A stretch of 41,702 nt of DNA from Dimargaris cristalligena. Its lineage: Eukaryota; Kickxellomycota; Dimargaritomycetes; Dimargaritales; Dimargaritaceae. Positions 1-10,522 of this stretch are shown in pieces. The DNA is taken from contig JANBQC010000214.1 in the NCBI GenBank assembly GCA_027576995.1, forward strand, positions 1-41,702, read 5' to 3'. The number at the start of each line of letters is the position of its first letter. The first letter of the stretch is position 1. The notes under the pieces are model-generated. The model worked only from the letters and a program-made list of their open reading frames with translations, was not told the origin of the DNA and did not search any database. The position numbers and the translations under genes are program-made.

Positions 1-1
1 C

Positions 2-433
2 TTTAACCTCCACCTTAGTTCCAGGCTCTATGCTTCCCTTATCAGACCAGTTATGGAGTATGGCCTAGCCATCTCTAGCTGGAATGATAGCCAACTGAAA
101 AAGTTGGAAAGGATACAAGGGTCCTGCCTGAGAATGCTGGTTGGGGCCTATAAGTCTGCTTCCACTTCTGTCCTTAGACATATTTCACACCTTCCACCCA
201 TGGCCATTAGGGTAGAGACCCTTACTGCCAAGTATTGCCTTAGATATAATTCCTTGCCACCTGATTCCCTTTTACACCTTCTTGCCTCTGTCCTACACAC
301 TACTAGATATGCTAGTGACCTTTCCAAATCTCCTCTTTTTTGTTCTCTGCCTCCTGATCCTTTAGCTAAGGATGTCAGGGCTGCTATCCAGACTGCTAGG
401 GTAGCCCACTATACCTCACTGATCCCCAAATAA
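2..433 (+). CDS. LINE reverse transcriptase C-terminus, cut by window edge
   Basis: The frame is open from base 2 and ends with TAA at 431-433, so only the last 143 residues or so of a longer ORF are present; the ATG at 53 is internal. The residues RLYASLIRPVMEYG followed by LKKLERIQGSCLRML are the typical region just after the reverse transcriptase domain of jockey/I-like non-LTR retrotransposons, where a conserved Leu-Ile-Arg-Pro-Val-x-Glu-Tyr-Gly block precedes the 'thumb'. This stretch has no internal stop, so the element may be fairly young. The 3' UTR that follows recurs at the right end of the window. Family membership is from motif recognition; activity cannot be judged from a fragment. 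Confidence 0.8.
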   Translation, partial: FNLHLSSRLYASLIRPVMEYGLAISSWNDSQLKKLERIQGSCLRMLVGAYKSASTSVLRHISHLPPMAIRVETLTAKYCLRYNSLPPDSLLHLLASVLHTTRYASDLSKSPLFCSLPPDPLAKDVRAAIQTARVAHYTSLIPK

Positions 434-440
434 GTCCTCC

Positions 441-985
441 TTGTGGTGAACTTATAACATTTTTACCTACTTTTATTTTTTATCTATTTTTCACACTTAT
501 TGGAACTATGCCCCTGATAAGTGAATGGGCCCCTGCCCCTGCCCCTGATAAGTATAGTCATTTTTCCTCCATTTTCATTATATTATTTTTCCTATTATTA
601 TATTTTATACCCTTGACTGTGATACACCCCTACCCCTGACCAGATGATACCCCTGCATTCACACTGCCCCTGACCCGACTGTGCCCCTGTTCAAAGTACT
701 GTTAAAAATAGCTTTCTCCCTTTCCCTTTTTTCCTTTTTCCCTTCTATTGTTTTACATTGAATGTATTGGTTACCCAAGTATTACCTATCCTTTGTGATG
801 ATTAATACTATTATCTGGGAACTCCCTTCCCTTTCTCTATTATCCATCTATCTTTTCATTTAGGCTTCCTCTTTTAAGTATAAATACTCCCCCTTGCTGC
901 CACCTCTTAGGACAGTAAGTCTATTATGACTTTTCCCTTCTTATTACCTATCTTTTCAAATAAAGTTCAGTTTTCAAGGATTTGA
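441..985 (+). repeat. LINE 3' UTR with CCCCTG-rich tail
   Basis: Untranslated tail of the element above, rich in T and in repeated GCCCCTGA/CCCCTG units (about 508-690). Bases 441-632 match 41513-41702 in the same orientation with a modest number of differences and small indels, which shows a dispersed repeat family. An AATAAA at 958-963 and A-rich runs near 1010-1040 fit the 3' end. The exact end is not defined. Confidence 0.7.
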
Positions 986-1289
986 TTTCAGTTCTTTACA
1001 AGGGGAAGGGAAAAAAACTGGTTATACCAGAAAAAAAAAGCTACTTCATACCCTATGTAATAGTAATAATAATAATAAAATAAGTGTGGCTATAGGGGGA
1101 TAGTCCACCTTGCCACAACAGTAATAAGTTTATTATAGTTACCATTAACTATTTTACCTGCCAGCTTATTGCCCATGCAATCCCAAATATTACAGCCTAA
1201 GCCATCATTCAATTCCTCATTGAAGACATAATCAGTATCCACAGCTGCCCCCAGATCCTCATCTCTAATTGTAGCAAGCAATTCACTGT

Positions 1290-1960
1290 AAGTATACTCT
1301 TGCAGACCCTGTGCCTCCTAGGGGTAGACCATTGAATGGCTATCCCATACCACCCCCAGAGTAATGGAGCTGTGGAATATCTCAATGGCATACCCAAATA
1401 TATAATTGCAAAACACTCCTCTGGGGACAATCCATAATGGGACCAACACTTAGCCCTCCACTTATTCACCTACTGCATGGCCCACATCCATGTTATCATC
1501 AGCAAACCCTTCTACTTAATATATGGCTGAGACCCCCATATGCCTATTGAAGTTGCCCTAAATACTGAACCTGATACCCCTGGGCCTCCACCAGCTCTGC
1601 CTATGTCAAAAAACTCTGTAACCATCTCAGTGAGGCCTACTAGTGGGTCTGCCATAAGCCAGGCCCCAAACCCATGGACCCCACATAGTACTGTATCAGA
1701 GATTGTGTCTTAGTCTGAGTTCCCCATGGGCCCCTGTCACTACAAGCCCCCTTCAATGGCCCTGTTTCAATCAAAGGCATCCATGGCAGCAACACATATG
1801 CCATCACCCCCACAGTCCATGATAAACACCTCCAACAAAAATAGGTATCTAGTAACTAGATCATTCCATTCATCAAATTCCTTAAGGATGAGGCTCCAGT
1901 AGGAGAGGGTGATACCAGCCCTCCTAATCCATCTTAATCTAGATATAACAATTGCCCATC
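1290..1960 (+). pseudogene. Decayed Ty3/gypsy integrase
   Basis: From 1339 one frame reads AIPYHPQSNGAVEYLNG, then WDQHLA, FTY and FYLIYG followed by DP and PIE. This is the C-terminal half of the integrase core of Ty3/gypsy elements (the His-Pro-Gln-x-Asn-Gly block with the catalytic Glu, then the PFxLxYG block). The frame is broken by in-frame stops after DNP, after LIYG and further on, and a second frame near 1760-1840 (GPVSIKGIHGSNTY) reads like the post-integrase chromatin-binding tail, so at least one frameshift is present. It is a dead copy. The LTR that should follow is at about 2030-2482. The start boundary is approximate. Confidence 0.8.
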
Positions 1961-2029
1961 CCTCTTAGGACTTATAATACTATATTAACCTTCCCATAGT
2001 CACCTCCAGTACTATGGGATCACTCTATA

Positions 2030-2482
2030 TCACATAATCATTCCCCTTTTGGACTTTGTGGTTCACACTAACCACTTTTGTGCTGATCCAACAACTCTTC
2101 TAGTTCCCAACAGTCTTCCAAGCCCTCATGGCTATCTGATTGACTCATTTAGCATACCTTAGTCTTAGTAGCATCCTCCTTTGGGGTCATCCCCTGTATA
2201 TATATAACTGGCCCCCATTGGGGCCAGTTTGATGGCTTAGATTATTCTTACCCCCCTAGTTTATCCCAATAAATGATATATACACTCACTCTCTTTTTAC
2301 TAACTAGTAAGTATGCCTGCTGCACGACCCTTGTGTATACCTGCATCTAGTAACCATTATTAGTTAGTACCATGCCCTCACCTAATACTAGGACCCACTT
2401 GGCCAAGTCTAAGCCCCATCCACTGTTTGAAGGCTATCCTTGGGACTCTTGATAGACTAAGAGTGGATAACCTGGGTAATAA
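2030..2482 (+). repeat. gypsy-type LTR, left copy
   Basis: Lies directly after the gypsy integrase remnant and matches the reverse complement of about 39854-40320. The shared blocks include GCTGATCYAACA (2083), AGTCTTC, ATAACTGG followed by GGCCAGT, ACTTACTAG/ACTTACTGG (reverse strand), and GGGACTCTTGAYAGACTAAG near the end. It contains a TATATATATA stretch at about 2196-2206, a perfect 10-bp hairpin with a 4-nt loop (AACTGGCCCC at 2206-2215, GGGGCCAGTT at 2220-2229) and AATAAA at 2269-2274, which is the expected order of promoter, R region and poly(A) signal in an LTR. The 5' boundary is uncertain. The 3' boundary, near 2480, is where the two copies stop matching. Confidence 0.72.
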
Positions 2483-4754
2483 GCTACCTCATCTTTAACA
2501 ATCACTTGTAAAAATACAGAGCATTGCACCACAGGGTCACAAAAAATAAATAAGATTTCTTTATATTAACTATTGCAGGTACGAATATATCTATATAAAT
2601 AAATACAAAAATAGCATAATTCTAGTAGTGGCTGAGGAAATCGGGCCATTATATCCCACATAAACTGGGCCACGCTAGTTCTTTAGGCTTTAGTCTGACG
2701 ATTAAGGTTGCAATGTTCACCTCGAGTTGGTGGGCTATGGAAGGGAAGCACACCGGGCTATAATAAACAATAGTTATGTGTATCTATCCAAAATAATCCC
2801 AGTGCTTCGTTATTAAGTTGAACCCTTCGGAGACAACCATCCAGCTGTTGAACAACACTGGTGATTTTTACTGTAGCACCCCGATGGGTTAGTAACCTAA
2901 AAAAATCTAATATAGAATATGTATAAAAGAGGATAATTCTAAAGGGAATTAAGTTAAATTTGTACGGGTAGGTTGTTGGAATACTAAGGACTTAAAGGAA
3001 ATAAAACTGGAAGTAAGGGAAGAAAGCAGCTAGAGGACAGTAGGTACCTCTAGGTGGTTAGTTTTATTGAGTTGTAATTTCTGTAGAGTGAAATATAATT
3101 GGCTAACATGAATGATCTCATGATAGCAGAATAAACTAACATAATTGGGTATAAATAGGATAGAATAAAGAACATGTAGGAACATATTCTTCAACATAGG
3201 TTAGTGCAATCATCAAGGCGATAGAGAAAATCGAAGCTCTTCATAATCTGACATCCCACTTGGGAAAATGAATTCTAATCTGAAAACAGGGCGGATCTGG
3301 ACATGACTGTTTGAATCTACGAAGCTTAAGCCCCACTGGGTAGGTCTCTTACTTCCTACTTTGATGGACTTGTAGGTCCCGTTCTCGCACATTACATTCA
3401 TGCTTAGACCATCGAATGGCTGGCTAGTGGACGACTGCTTAGACGGATTCCCGTGGGCCGATGATCTAGCGGAGTTGATTGTTTTTCTAGTGGGTTAACC
3501 GAAGGAATTGGGTGGCCCGGACGAAGTATGTTTGGGACCGGGTGTACATCAATAGACTGTAGGGAGAGAGAATGGGCATCAAGAGCGTGATGAATGAATA
3601 TTCGGAATAGGCGCGGATTAGGGCCCAATTTTATAGTTTACCCTACCAGTTATGGATTAAGCACCCCAACGGGAATATGGCCTATTTTATTATTATTATT
3701 ATTTGTTAACTATGGCTGTCCATACGAACCCCAAAGAAAAGGTATTTATGAGCATGGAGGTAAAAAAATATTCATCAGGGCGTCCCTCATGACCTTGTGC
3801 ATCGTGTTCATTACATGTCGCCTCATTAAGCTAGGCCCGATCACTCCAGTTACCTAACTAGGTATATCACCATCAGGCACACCTATATCTCTCCCATCAA
3901 TCGAATTGGCCTTCGCTTTTCCCACCGGGGTAGTCCGGCTATTACGCCCAAATTGATGGATGCCTACTAGTGTTTGAAAATACCATTCATTGGGCAATTA
4001 AATACGTGACCAATGATGGTTACAAGGCCGACTGGTACGAGATTGCGGCAGTGGCTCATTCTGACTGCGAAATGAAATCCGGTTGGTATGTGGGAGGGGA
4101 CTTCTCTTTAGCTGACCATCATCATCACATTAGCCTGCTTATCAGCAGTGCATTATGGATATTCGAAAGTAAAGTTGAAATTTTTTCGCTGAAGGACAAT
4201 TAATTGGATTTGACCTGATTCTGTTTTCCCCCATTCATTAAAGCGGAAAAATAACGAATTCGATCATTCCCGTTAGCCATCTTCCCTGGGAACCGCACAT
4301 TATTACCACACGGTGGGAATAAAGCAAAGTAGTCTGAAGAGGTGATACTGAATATAAAATATATACGTGCATATCATTAGGATCATAAAATATATATGGT
4401 TAGGCGTAACTACAGTTAACAATGATAGTAAATGGAGGCGATAGAAGCCATCATGGTAAAAGGATTCAGAATAGGATCATTAAAGTAAGTGTGAATACTG
4501 GCATTCATATATGAACAATAGCGGGGCTACTTTATTTGGACGTATATAGGTAGAGCCAAGTCGTATACGCCTATGACCCAAAAACAAGATAAAGAATGCA
4601 CCTGTAGCATCAGATACATTTAGTCAAGTTGGGTAATGCACCGTATTTTCACAACCCCTCGCAGAATACCGTAAACCGGGAAATACCATCCTACGGGCCT
4701 GGAATGTTAAACTAAGGCTATAAACTATACTACAATATGCTATATTATATTATA
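2483..4754. other. Intergenic, no gene recognised
   Basis: About 2.3 kb, AT-rich, with no recognisable protein. The best open stretch is a 77-codon ATG ORF at 3970-4203 (plus) with ordinary-looking composition but no known motif and a run of four His. I do not call it a gene. The segment may hold old, unrecognisable repeat sequence next to the LTR and the 3' flank of the nitrobindin-like gene. Confidence 0.5.
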
Positions 4755-5744
4755 CTATTGTTTATGCAATTCCGCATACAGGTGGAGAATAAGCTCTTGG
4801 GTGGCCGAGGTTTGCAAATAAAATTCATACTGCAGAGTATTATCATTGAGCAGACGCATGACGCGACGGAACGCCGTTGTGACTGGTTTCTTGGCAGTAG
4901 CGGAATGGCCAATGGCCGAATACATGGGCGACAGATCCATTTCCTTCTGACGTTGTTGATGACTGGCGAAATAATCGCTACTCAAACTGGCGCAACTACT
5001 GTTCCGGCCATTATTAGGAAGGGACGCCAACGACGTGGTCGATAAGGAAGCCACACCACCACCTCCCGCTCCACCGGCAGTGGACGAAGCCGGGACCGGT
5101 TCAAAACTGGACGGGTGGACGGCCCAAGTATCGACCAACAGGGAGCGGTTACCTTCGGATTGTAAATCGGTCGTCCACCCCACTTCGACGGCCCCCATAC
5201 CGAACGGGTAGGCCATGGCCATTTCGGTATAGGCGTGCACGGGATTGAATTCGGTACGGATGTAATGGGTATCAATCGGATTTTCATCCGCCGGGGTGGC
5301 GCTGGGGCTGCTGTACAAATAGGTGTAGTTACGCACCAAATTCCAGGGCGAGCGCGAGCCGTGGCGAACGGCCGGCGGCAGCAAATCGTGGAACTTGAGA
5401 GGCGGCTGATGACTCAGAGCGGCAGCAGTAGGCAACGGTTTGGGGAACATGGCTGAACCACTGCCCCCACTACCACCGAAACCGCCGACACGACTTTGCG
5501 GAGCCGTGGCAAGGGTTTGCAACGGCGGGGTTGGTGGGTTACGAATGAACCCCGCCTCGGAATGCAGCGGAGCCCCCGTATCAAGCCGGAAGGTGCGCTG
5601 GGAAAAGGCCAGAATCGGCTTGTCAGGGAACATAAGGCCGTCAATGACCAGTTCTTCCCGGTACTCAATGTCGCGGTGGACGATTTTACCTTGGCCGCGC
5701 CAAGTCCCGACCAAGGGGGCTAGCTGTCGCTTGGGAGACGACAT
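4755..5744 (-). CDS. Nitrobindin/THAP4-type heme-binding beta-barrel protein
   Basis: An intronless 329-residue protein; the ATG at 5744 (context CCGCCATGT) is chosen because the frame further upstream has no ATG. The N-terminus LAPLVGTWRGQGK carries the GxWxGxG signature of nitrobindins, followed by QRTFRLDTGAPLHSEAGFIR, the family's second beta-strand block. The C-terminus has AKKPVTTAFRR, LQYEFYLQT and LILHLYAEL, matching the last strands and the conserved His (HLxAEL) that binds ferric heme in the family. Nitrobindins are about 160-200 residues long. Here two Pro/Gly/Ser-rich insertions (about residues 70-140 and 215-260) split the barrel sequence. Known members bind heme and interact with NO or peroxynitrite; the role in this fungus is inferred. 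A cytosolic location is likely, since no signal peptide is seen. Confidence 0.85.
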   Translation of the reverse strand: MSSPKRQLAPLVGTWRGQGKIVHRDIEYREELVIDGLMFPDKPILAFSQRTFRLDTGAPLHSEAGFIRNPPTPPLQTLATAPQSRVGGFGGSGGSGSAMFPKPLPTAAALSHQPPLKFHDLLPPAVRHGSRSPWNLVRNYTYLYSSPSATPADENPIDTHYIRTEFNPVHAYTEMAMAYPFGMGAVEVGWTTDLQSEGNRSLLVDTWAVHPSSFEPVPASSTAGGAGGGGVASLSTTSLASLPNNGRNSSCASLSSDYFASHQQRQKEMDLSPMYSAIGHSATAKKPVTTAFRRVMRLLNDNTLQYEFYLQTSATQELILHLYAELHKQ

Positions 5745-6647
5745 GGCGGAGACAGGGGATAGGAGGTACACACAACGGTGGTGTATGGGAGAGCTACAAA
5801 ATAGGTAATATGGGGTGGGGGATAGTGCAAGTGGGTAGGAAACGAGTGGATAGTTTTCCCTGCAAAGCCGGCGTAGGAATTAATAGGCTGAAGATAGAGG
5901 TCGAGATGTGTATAAGAAGCTAAAGTCAAGCCGAACAAGACATTAATGAAATTAAGTGAGAGATAGAAGCAGGAAGCGAGGGGAGGTCTTAGTTGCTAGA
6001 GAGGGAGGAGAGCTCTGTTACTGTGACGACATCCATGGGAAACACAGCTCCCAAACCTTGCATACCACCATACTCAGGTGTTCATGTCCGCTAGTGGGAG
6101 GATGTCAAAAATATAGTGTGTCCTTTTAATTGGTCATCAAGACCTCATAAACGATTTAGATACTGGCACTCATTGTGACTGGTTTAAGAGACGCATTGGG
6201 TAAAACCTCTCCAATCTACCACTACCTCAACCAGCATTGCGTAGTAGTACTATTAGCCCCAACTGAGACACGATCGATTGATACGGTTTGATTTTAGTAC
6301 CCAGCAGTGTGGCCGCTAGGGCGGAAAGTTCTATATCCCGCTGGGTTCCAGGTACTACTGTACCAATGGTGTCGGCTCTGAAACCCTCTGACTAATGGCA
6401 ACTGGCCACGGCAAACACCTCCCCCCTTCACAAAAGTGACGCTTATCGTGTTAAACCGGAAGGGATGTCGTCGTATCGGTCACTGACATTCGTAAAGAGC
6501 AATAAATGTCCATCATCAAATTTAAATATTTATAATCCAAGCGTAACATTGGGCACGGAAGAGGGAGGAAAGGGAAGGAAAGGAGAGGAGAGGAGAGGAA
6601 AAGCAACAAATCTCAGCAATACCCTTCAAACATATCTGCTGGCCCAA
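5745..6647. other. Intergenic: nitrobindin promoter side and ALDH 3' flank
   Basis: No coding sequence recognised. The part next to 5745 is the probable promoter and 5' UTR of the minus-strand nitrobindin-like gene. Bases 6558-6605 are purine-rich (GGAAAGG/GGAGA units), which is a pyrimidine-rich tract on the transcribed strand just past the aldehyde dehydrogenase stop codon. Confidence 0.5.
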
Positions 6648-9487
6648 TTAGGGGTTGGCCAAGCCGAGTTTGGCCAGTACCACCAAAGCCGCCGCCCGGG
6701 ACGCCCAAGTAGCACTATAGACCATATTGACCAACGCCATGGCAAAGTCACCCGCCGCCCGGTCGCTCCGGGTGGGGTATTGCAGCACCGCCGGAATGGA
6801 CGTCCGGATCCAGGCCGGAAAGCGGTCGCGCGTGATGGCCCGGGTCAGACATACCCCACGGATACCTTCGTAGCCGGCCAGCCGCCCGAACCCGGACTGC
6901 CCCACCCCGCCAAAAGGCAGGGACTGGCATATGTAATTCACCCCGAAATCGTTGATATTACACATCCCCGTACGTAGCCGGCGGGCCAGGGCATCGTACC
7001 CCTGCGCCGGGTTGGCCGTGAAGACACTGCTGCCCAGGCCGAAGGAGCACTGGTTGGCGGCCGCAATGAGTTCCGCGTCCGTGGCGTAGGGCCCCATAAG
7101 CACGGCTACGGGCCCGAAATGTTCGTCGGTTCGGGCGATGCGCATGGCCGGGGTCACGCCCGTCAGCACCGTCGGAGCGAAATACGATCCAGCCGGGAAC
7201 CGGGGGTGCTTCACAACGTGCCCCCCGTGGCGCACCCGGGCCCCTTGGGCGACGGCATCTTCCACCAAGGCCGTTAATTTTTGGAGGTGCACCTCGCCCA
7301 TCGTCATGGCACCCTGGTCGATGTTGGGCTCGTCCAATGGGGCCCCCTGTTTAAACTGGCGGACCCGCTCCAGTAGGCGGTCCACCAAAGTGTCGTAGAC
7401 GGCCTCATGCGCCAGAATCCGCTCGATCCCGATACAGTTTTGGCCACAGTTTTGGAATACGCCACGGAGGACAAGGGGCAGCGTCTGATCCACGTTGCAG
7501 TCGCTCCGTAGAATCAAACAGTCTTTACCACCTAGTTCTAGAACGCAAGGTGTGAGATTATCGGCGGCCGCGGCCATGATTTCCTTACCCACCGCTGTCG
7601 ATCTACGAAATCGGCATATACAAGAGAAGGGTATGGATAGAGTAATTAATATTTAGGCCAGCTACCTCTCCCTCTCTCTCTCGGGGAATAAGGCGGTAAC
7701 CCATTCGAGTAGCTTCCCGTGTCCGCAAAGATTCACGAGACTGTCTAAATATTACTTATACAACTTCAAGTACTAAGGCGGCCGATTATATAAACATAAA
7801 TTAGTAAACACCTACCCAATAAAAGTAATGTGGTCGACCGGAGCCTTCACTAGAGCCTTGCCGGATTCCTTGAAACCAATCACTAGCTGGACGATATCCG
7901 GATTGTTACCGGTCGCAGCGATAATATCCCGAATGTACTTGAGATAGATGGATGCCGACCATGAGGCATACTCAGAGGCCTTGACCATAATACCGTTACC
8001 AGCGAAGAGGGCCGTAATGATCGGACCCACTATGTTATGGAATGGGTAGTTCCACGATACTATAGCTGCCTGTACACCGATAGGTTCATACACAACCATG
8101 GCATACTTGTATCTTTTAATTCCACATGTAAAACGACCCCCCCCCAAGACCAAAGAGAGAAGTAAATAATAGACAGTACAGTAAAATAGGGTAAGATTAG
8201 TATGCGGAACATTGCCTAAATTAGGAGGGGGTCGACAGCGAAAATGTCTCCAATGAAGGCGATCTATACGGACTATTAGAGCGATTAGCGGGGGTCCGGC
8301 GAACTTACTTAAGGACCGTGCCCGCCTCGCGGTACTCCGTACGTAACGCCTTTTCACCGTGCTGCAGCGTCCATTTAATTTTCTCGCATGTAGTCAGAAT
8401 TTCGCCCAATTGAGCATCGAGGACTATAGTAAGCCAATTGAAATGGTATTAAAATGATACCAGGAGGATGGGGTAGGTTAGCTGTTGTAAAAGTGTTAAC
8501 CTAATCCATATAGATATGCGGCAATATACCAAACCAACCTATTCATCGGTATGCTTATTCTGATGGTATTGACGCCAATGGGCTTCCAATATGAAAGGAC
8601 GGGTGGGGAAAGGCTCCCGGACAGCATCTAAACCACCCTTTACCTACATGTTTTACCGGTATCCCGGGCGGAGATTTTGCAAATGGTCTCTTGATTAGTA
8701 ACCACAAAATCCAGCAAAGATCGGAGGACTTGCTTACGGACCGTCAGCGAGGTTTGGGCCCACTGCGTTTGGGCTTCCCGGCATCGATTCAACAAAACGG
8801 GGATTTCCTCCGGTGGGGTGATGGGGACCGTCCCCAAATTTCGACCGGTGGCTGGGTCGTAGCACTGGATCCGATTCCAATCAGCCGTCTAAGAGTTTAG
8901 CAAGAGGAGTTATATGTATATATATTTTTTAAGACGAAGAAGCATAATAATAATAGTATGTAACAATTGGAGCTATAGTTAGGCCCGGTCCAATAGCAAT
9001 ACCATTCGATGGGAACAATTTAGCCAAACCTTACTAGTAAATGGGCGAAGAGGAGCATTCCCAAAATCACCGAGTAAATATTTAGACATTTACCTGCAAT
9101 GTCGGCTTTTCCATAAGTAGAGCGTCAGGTCCACAGGGATCGCATTGTTCTATCACATATAACAAGGTACAATGGCGGTAAAAAATATTAGGACGGGATC
9201 ATATACTATACACCAAAATCACTAGGAGTCGCTCCTTTCTAATATATGTATGTACATAACATATATTGTGGCTTCTTGAAATACATTATGGCTGTTACCG
9301 GGCGTTTACCTTTAGGGTACTCCATAGGCACTCGCACACTGGGCAGCTCTTTCGATCGAGTAATGAGCCAAGCGCAGCCGATGGCCACGACAGCCAGAAC
9401 GACCGGAACGACTACCGACTCGGTCTCGGACAGTGCGGCACTCCATCGGGGAGCAATTTGTTCGATAAAAGGGTTCAACCAACTCAT
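6648..9487 (-). CDS. MSC7/ALDH22-type membrane aldehyde dehydrogenase, six exons
   Basis: Exons (minus): 9487-9310, 9149-9094, 8888-8648, 8423-8309, 8112-7816, 7602-6648. All junctions are GT-AG and in phase, giving 613 residues (yeast Msc7 is 644). The 56-nt second exon encodes the LMEKPTLQ segment before IQCYDPATG. A membrane segment (VVVPVVLAVVAIGC) lies at about residues 24-42, as expected for this ER-linked branch of the NAD(P)-dependent aldehyde dehydrogenases. Catalytic features: SWNYPFHN (Asn218), TFIGS (nucleotide loop, about 293-297), ELGGK with general base Glu318, and GQNC with nucleophile Cys352. The family oxidises aldehydes to acids; the physiological substrate of MSC7/ALDH22 proteins is not known. 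The start at 9487 is the first ATG after an in-frame stop. The C-terminus is weakly hydrophobic. Confidence 0.94.
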
Positions 9488-10522
9488 GAGGGAGGAAAAG
9501 GGAATGAAAGCAGCCACTACAACGAGTAACGGAATGGGGGGCCAAATCGCCAAAAGGGTGGTTGTTGTAAGAAGAACGGGGCAGGTCGAGCAGAGTGGCT
9601 AAAGGCCACTCAGTATTATTATTATTATTCGTCTCGCCACTTCGAAGGCAGTGGGTTTTTTGGGTGGGGAATGAGAGAGTGGAAAATAAAGTCAGGCCAT
9701 TTATATTGAAAGGCAGATTGGCTAGCCAAAGTGGTCCATTTCATAGTAGTGTCTCTCGGCCAACGGTTGAGGTATATTACCCTAATTCAATTGGGCTTGA
9801 GCCCCCCCCCTCTCCACACATACACGCCCCTAAACATTAAATAACTGTAGTTCTAGTATCCACTTATTAGTTGACCTAACCGTACTCAACCAACTGACCC
9901 TGATGCTCTCTACCCCCTTCATAATAGATACAACTATTTGATATATATCCTGAAAATAGCGACCAAGGCCAGGCCATACCTCGGCTTCTAGGGAATATAA
10001 TATATATGGGTATGGATTCAGTGGTTAATGCCAACTGCATCAAACCTAAGAGATTAGGGGGAACCGGTTAAAATAGGTTGGATATAAATACCACAACGGC
10101 CAAAAAGTCAGTGGATCTATTGGTTTCGGGGTTTAGTCACGACATGCTCCCAATTATACTAGGAGAATGCTCCCCCAACTGAACTACCGATGCATTACTT
10201 TCACATGCTTTTCTCCGTGGACTATTTTTGTTGACCTAGAAAAACGGTTAATAAACCAACGGCTCCCAAACACGGACTACAACTATACTCGACAATCATC
10301 TATAAACAACTATCCACTATAATATTGGGCATATGAAGGGGAAATGGCAAAACAACTCGATGGGTGTTTAATGGCTAGGTTATATGTATATGTATATTTA
10401 TCAACTAAAGTTAGATCGAAAGCACGCGGATTTTGGATATGCAAACGAGGAGATCCAAAGGGAAGGGTGGATCATATTCAATATTAGCTCAACCATTTGG
10501 TAACAAACTAATATATATATTT
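9488..10522. other. Intergenic: ALDH promoter and homocitrate synthase 3' flank
   Basis: About 1 kb without a supported gene. It contains a (TTA)n-like stretch at 9617-9630 and several AT-rich blocks such as TATATATATATTT at about 10510-10522, just past the homocitrate synthase stop codon. The segment adjoining 9488 should hold the aldehyde dehydrogenase promoter. No distinct regulatory motif is recognised. Confidence 0.45.

Noticed and set aside
3970..4203. 77-codon ORF as a gene
   Set aside because: Short, no motif, no neighbouring exon found and no supporting context; too weak to call.
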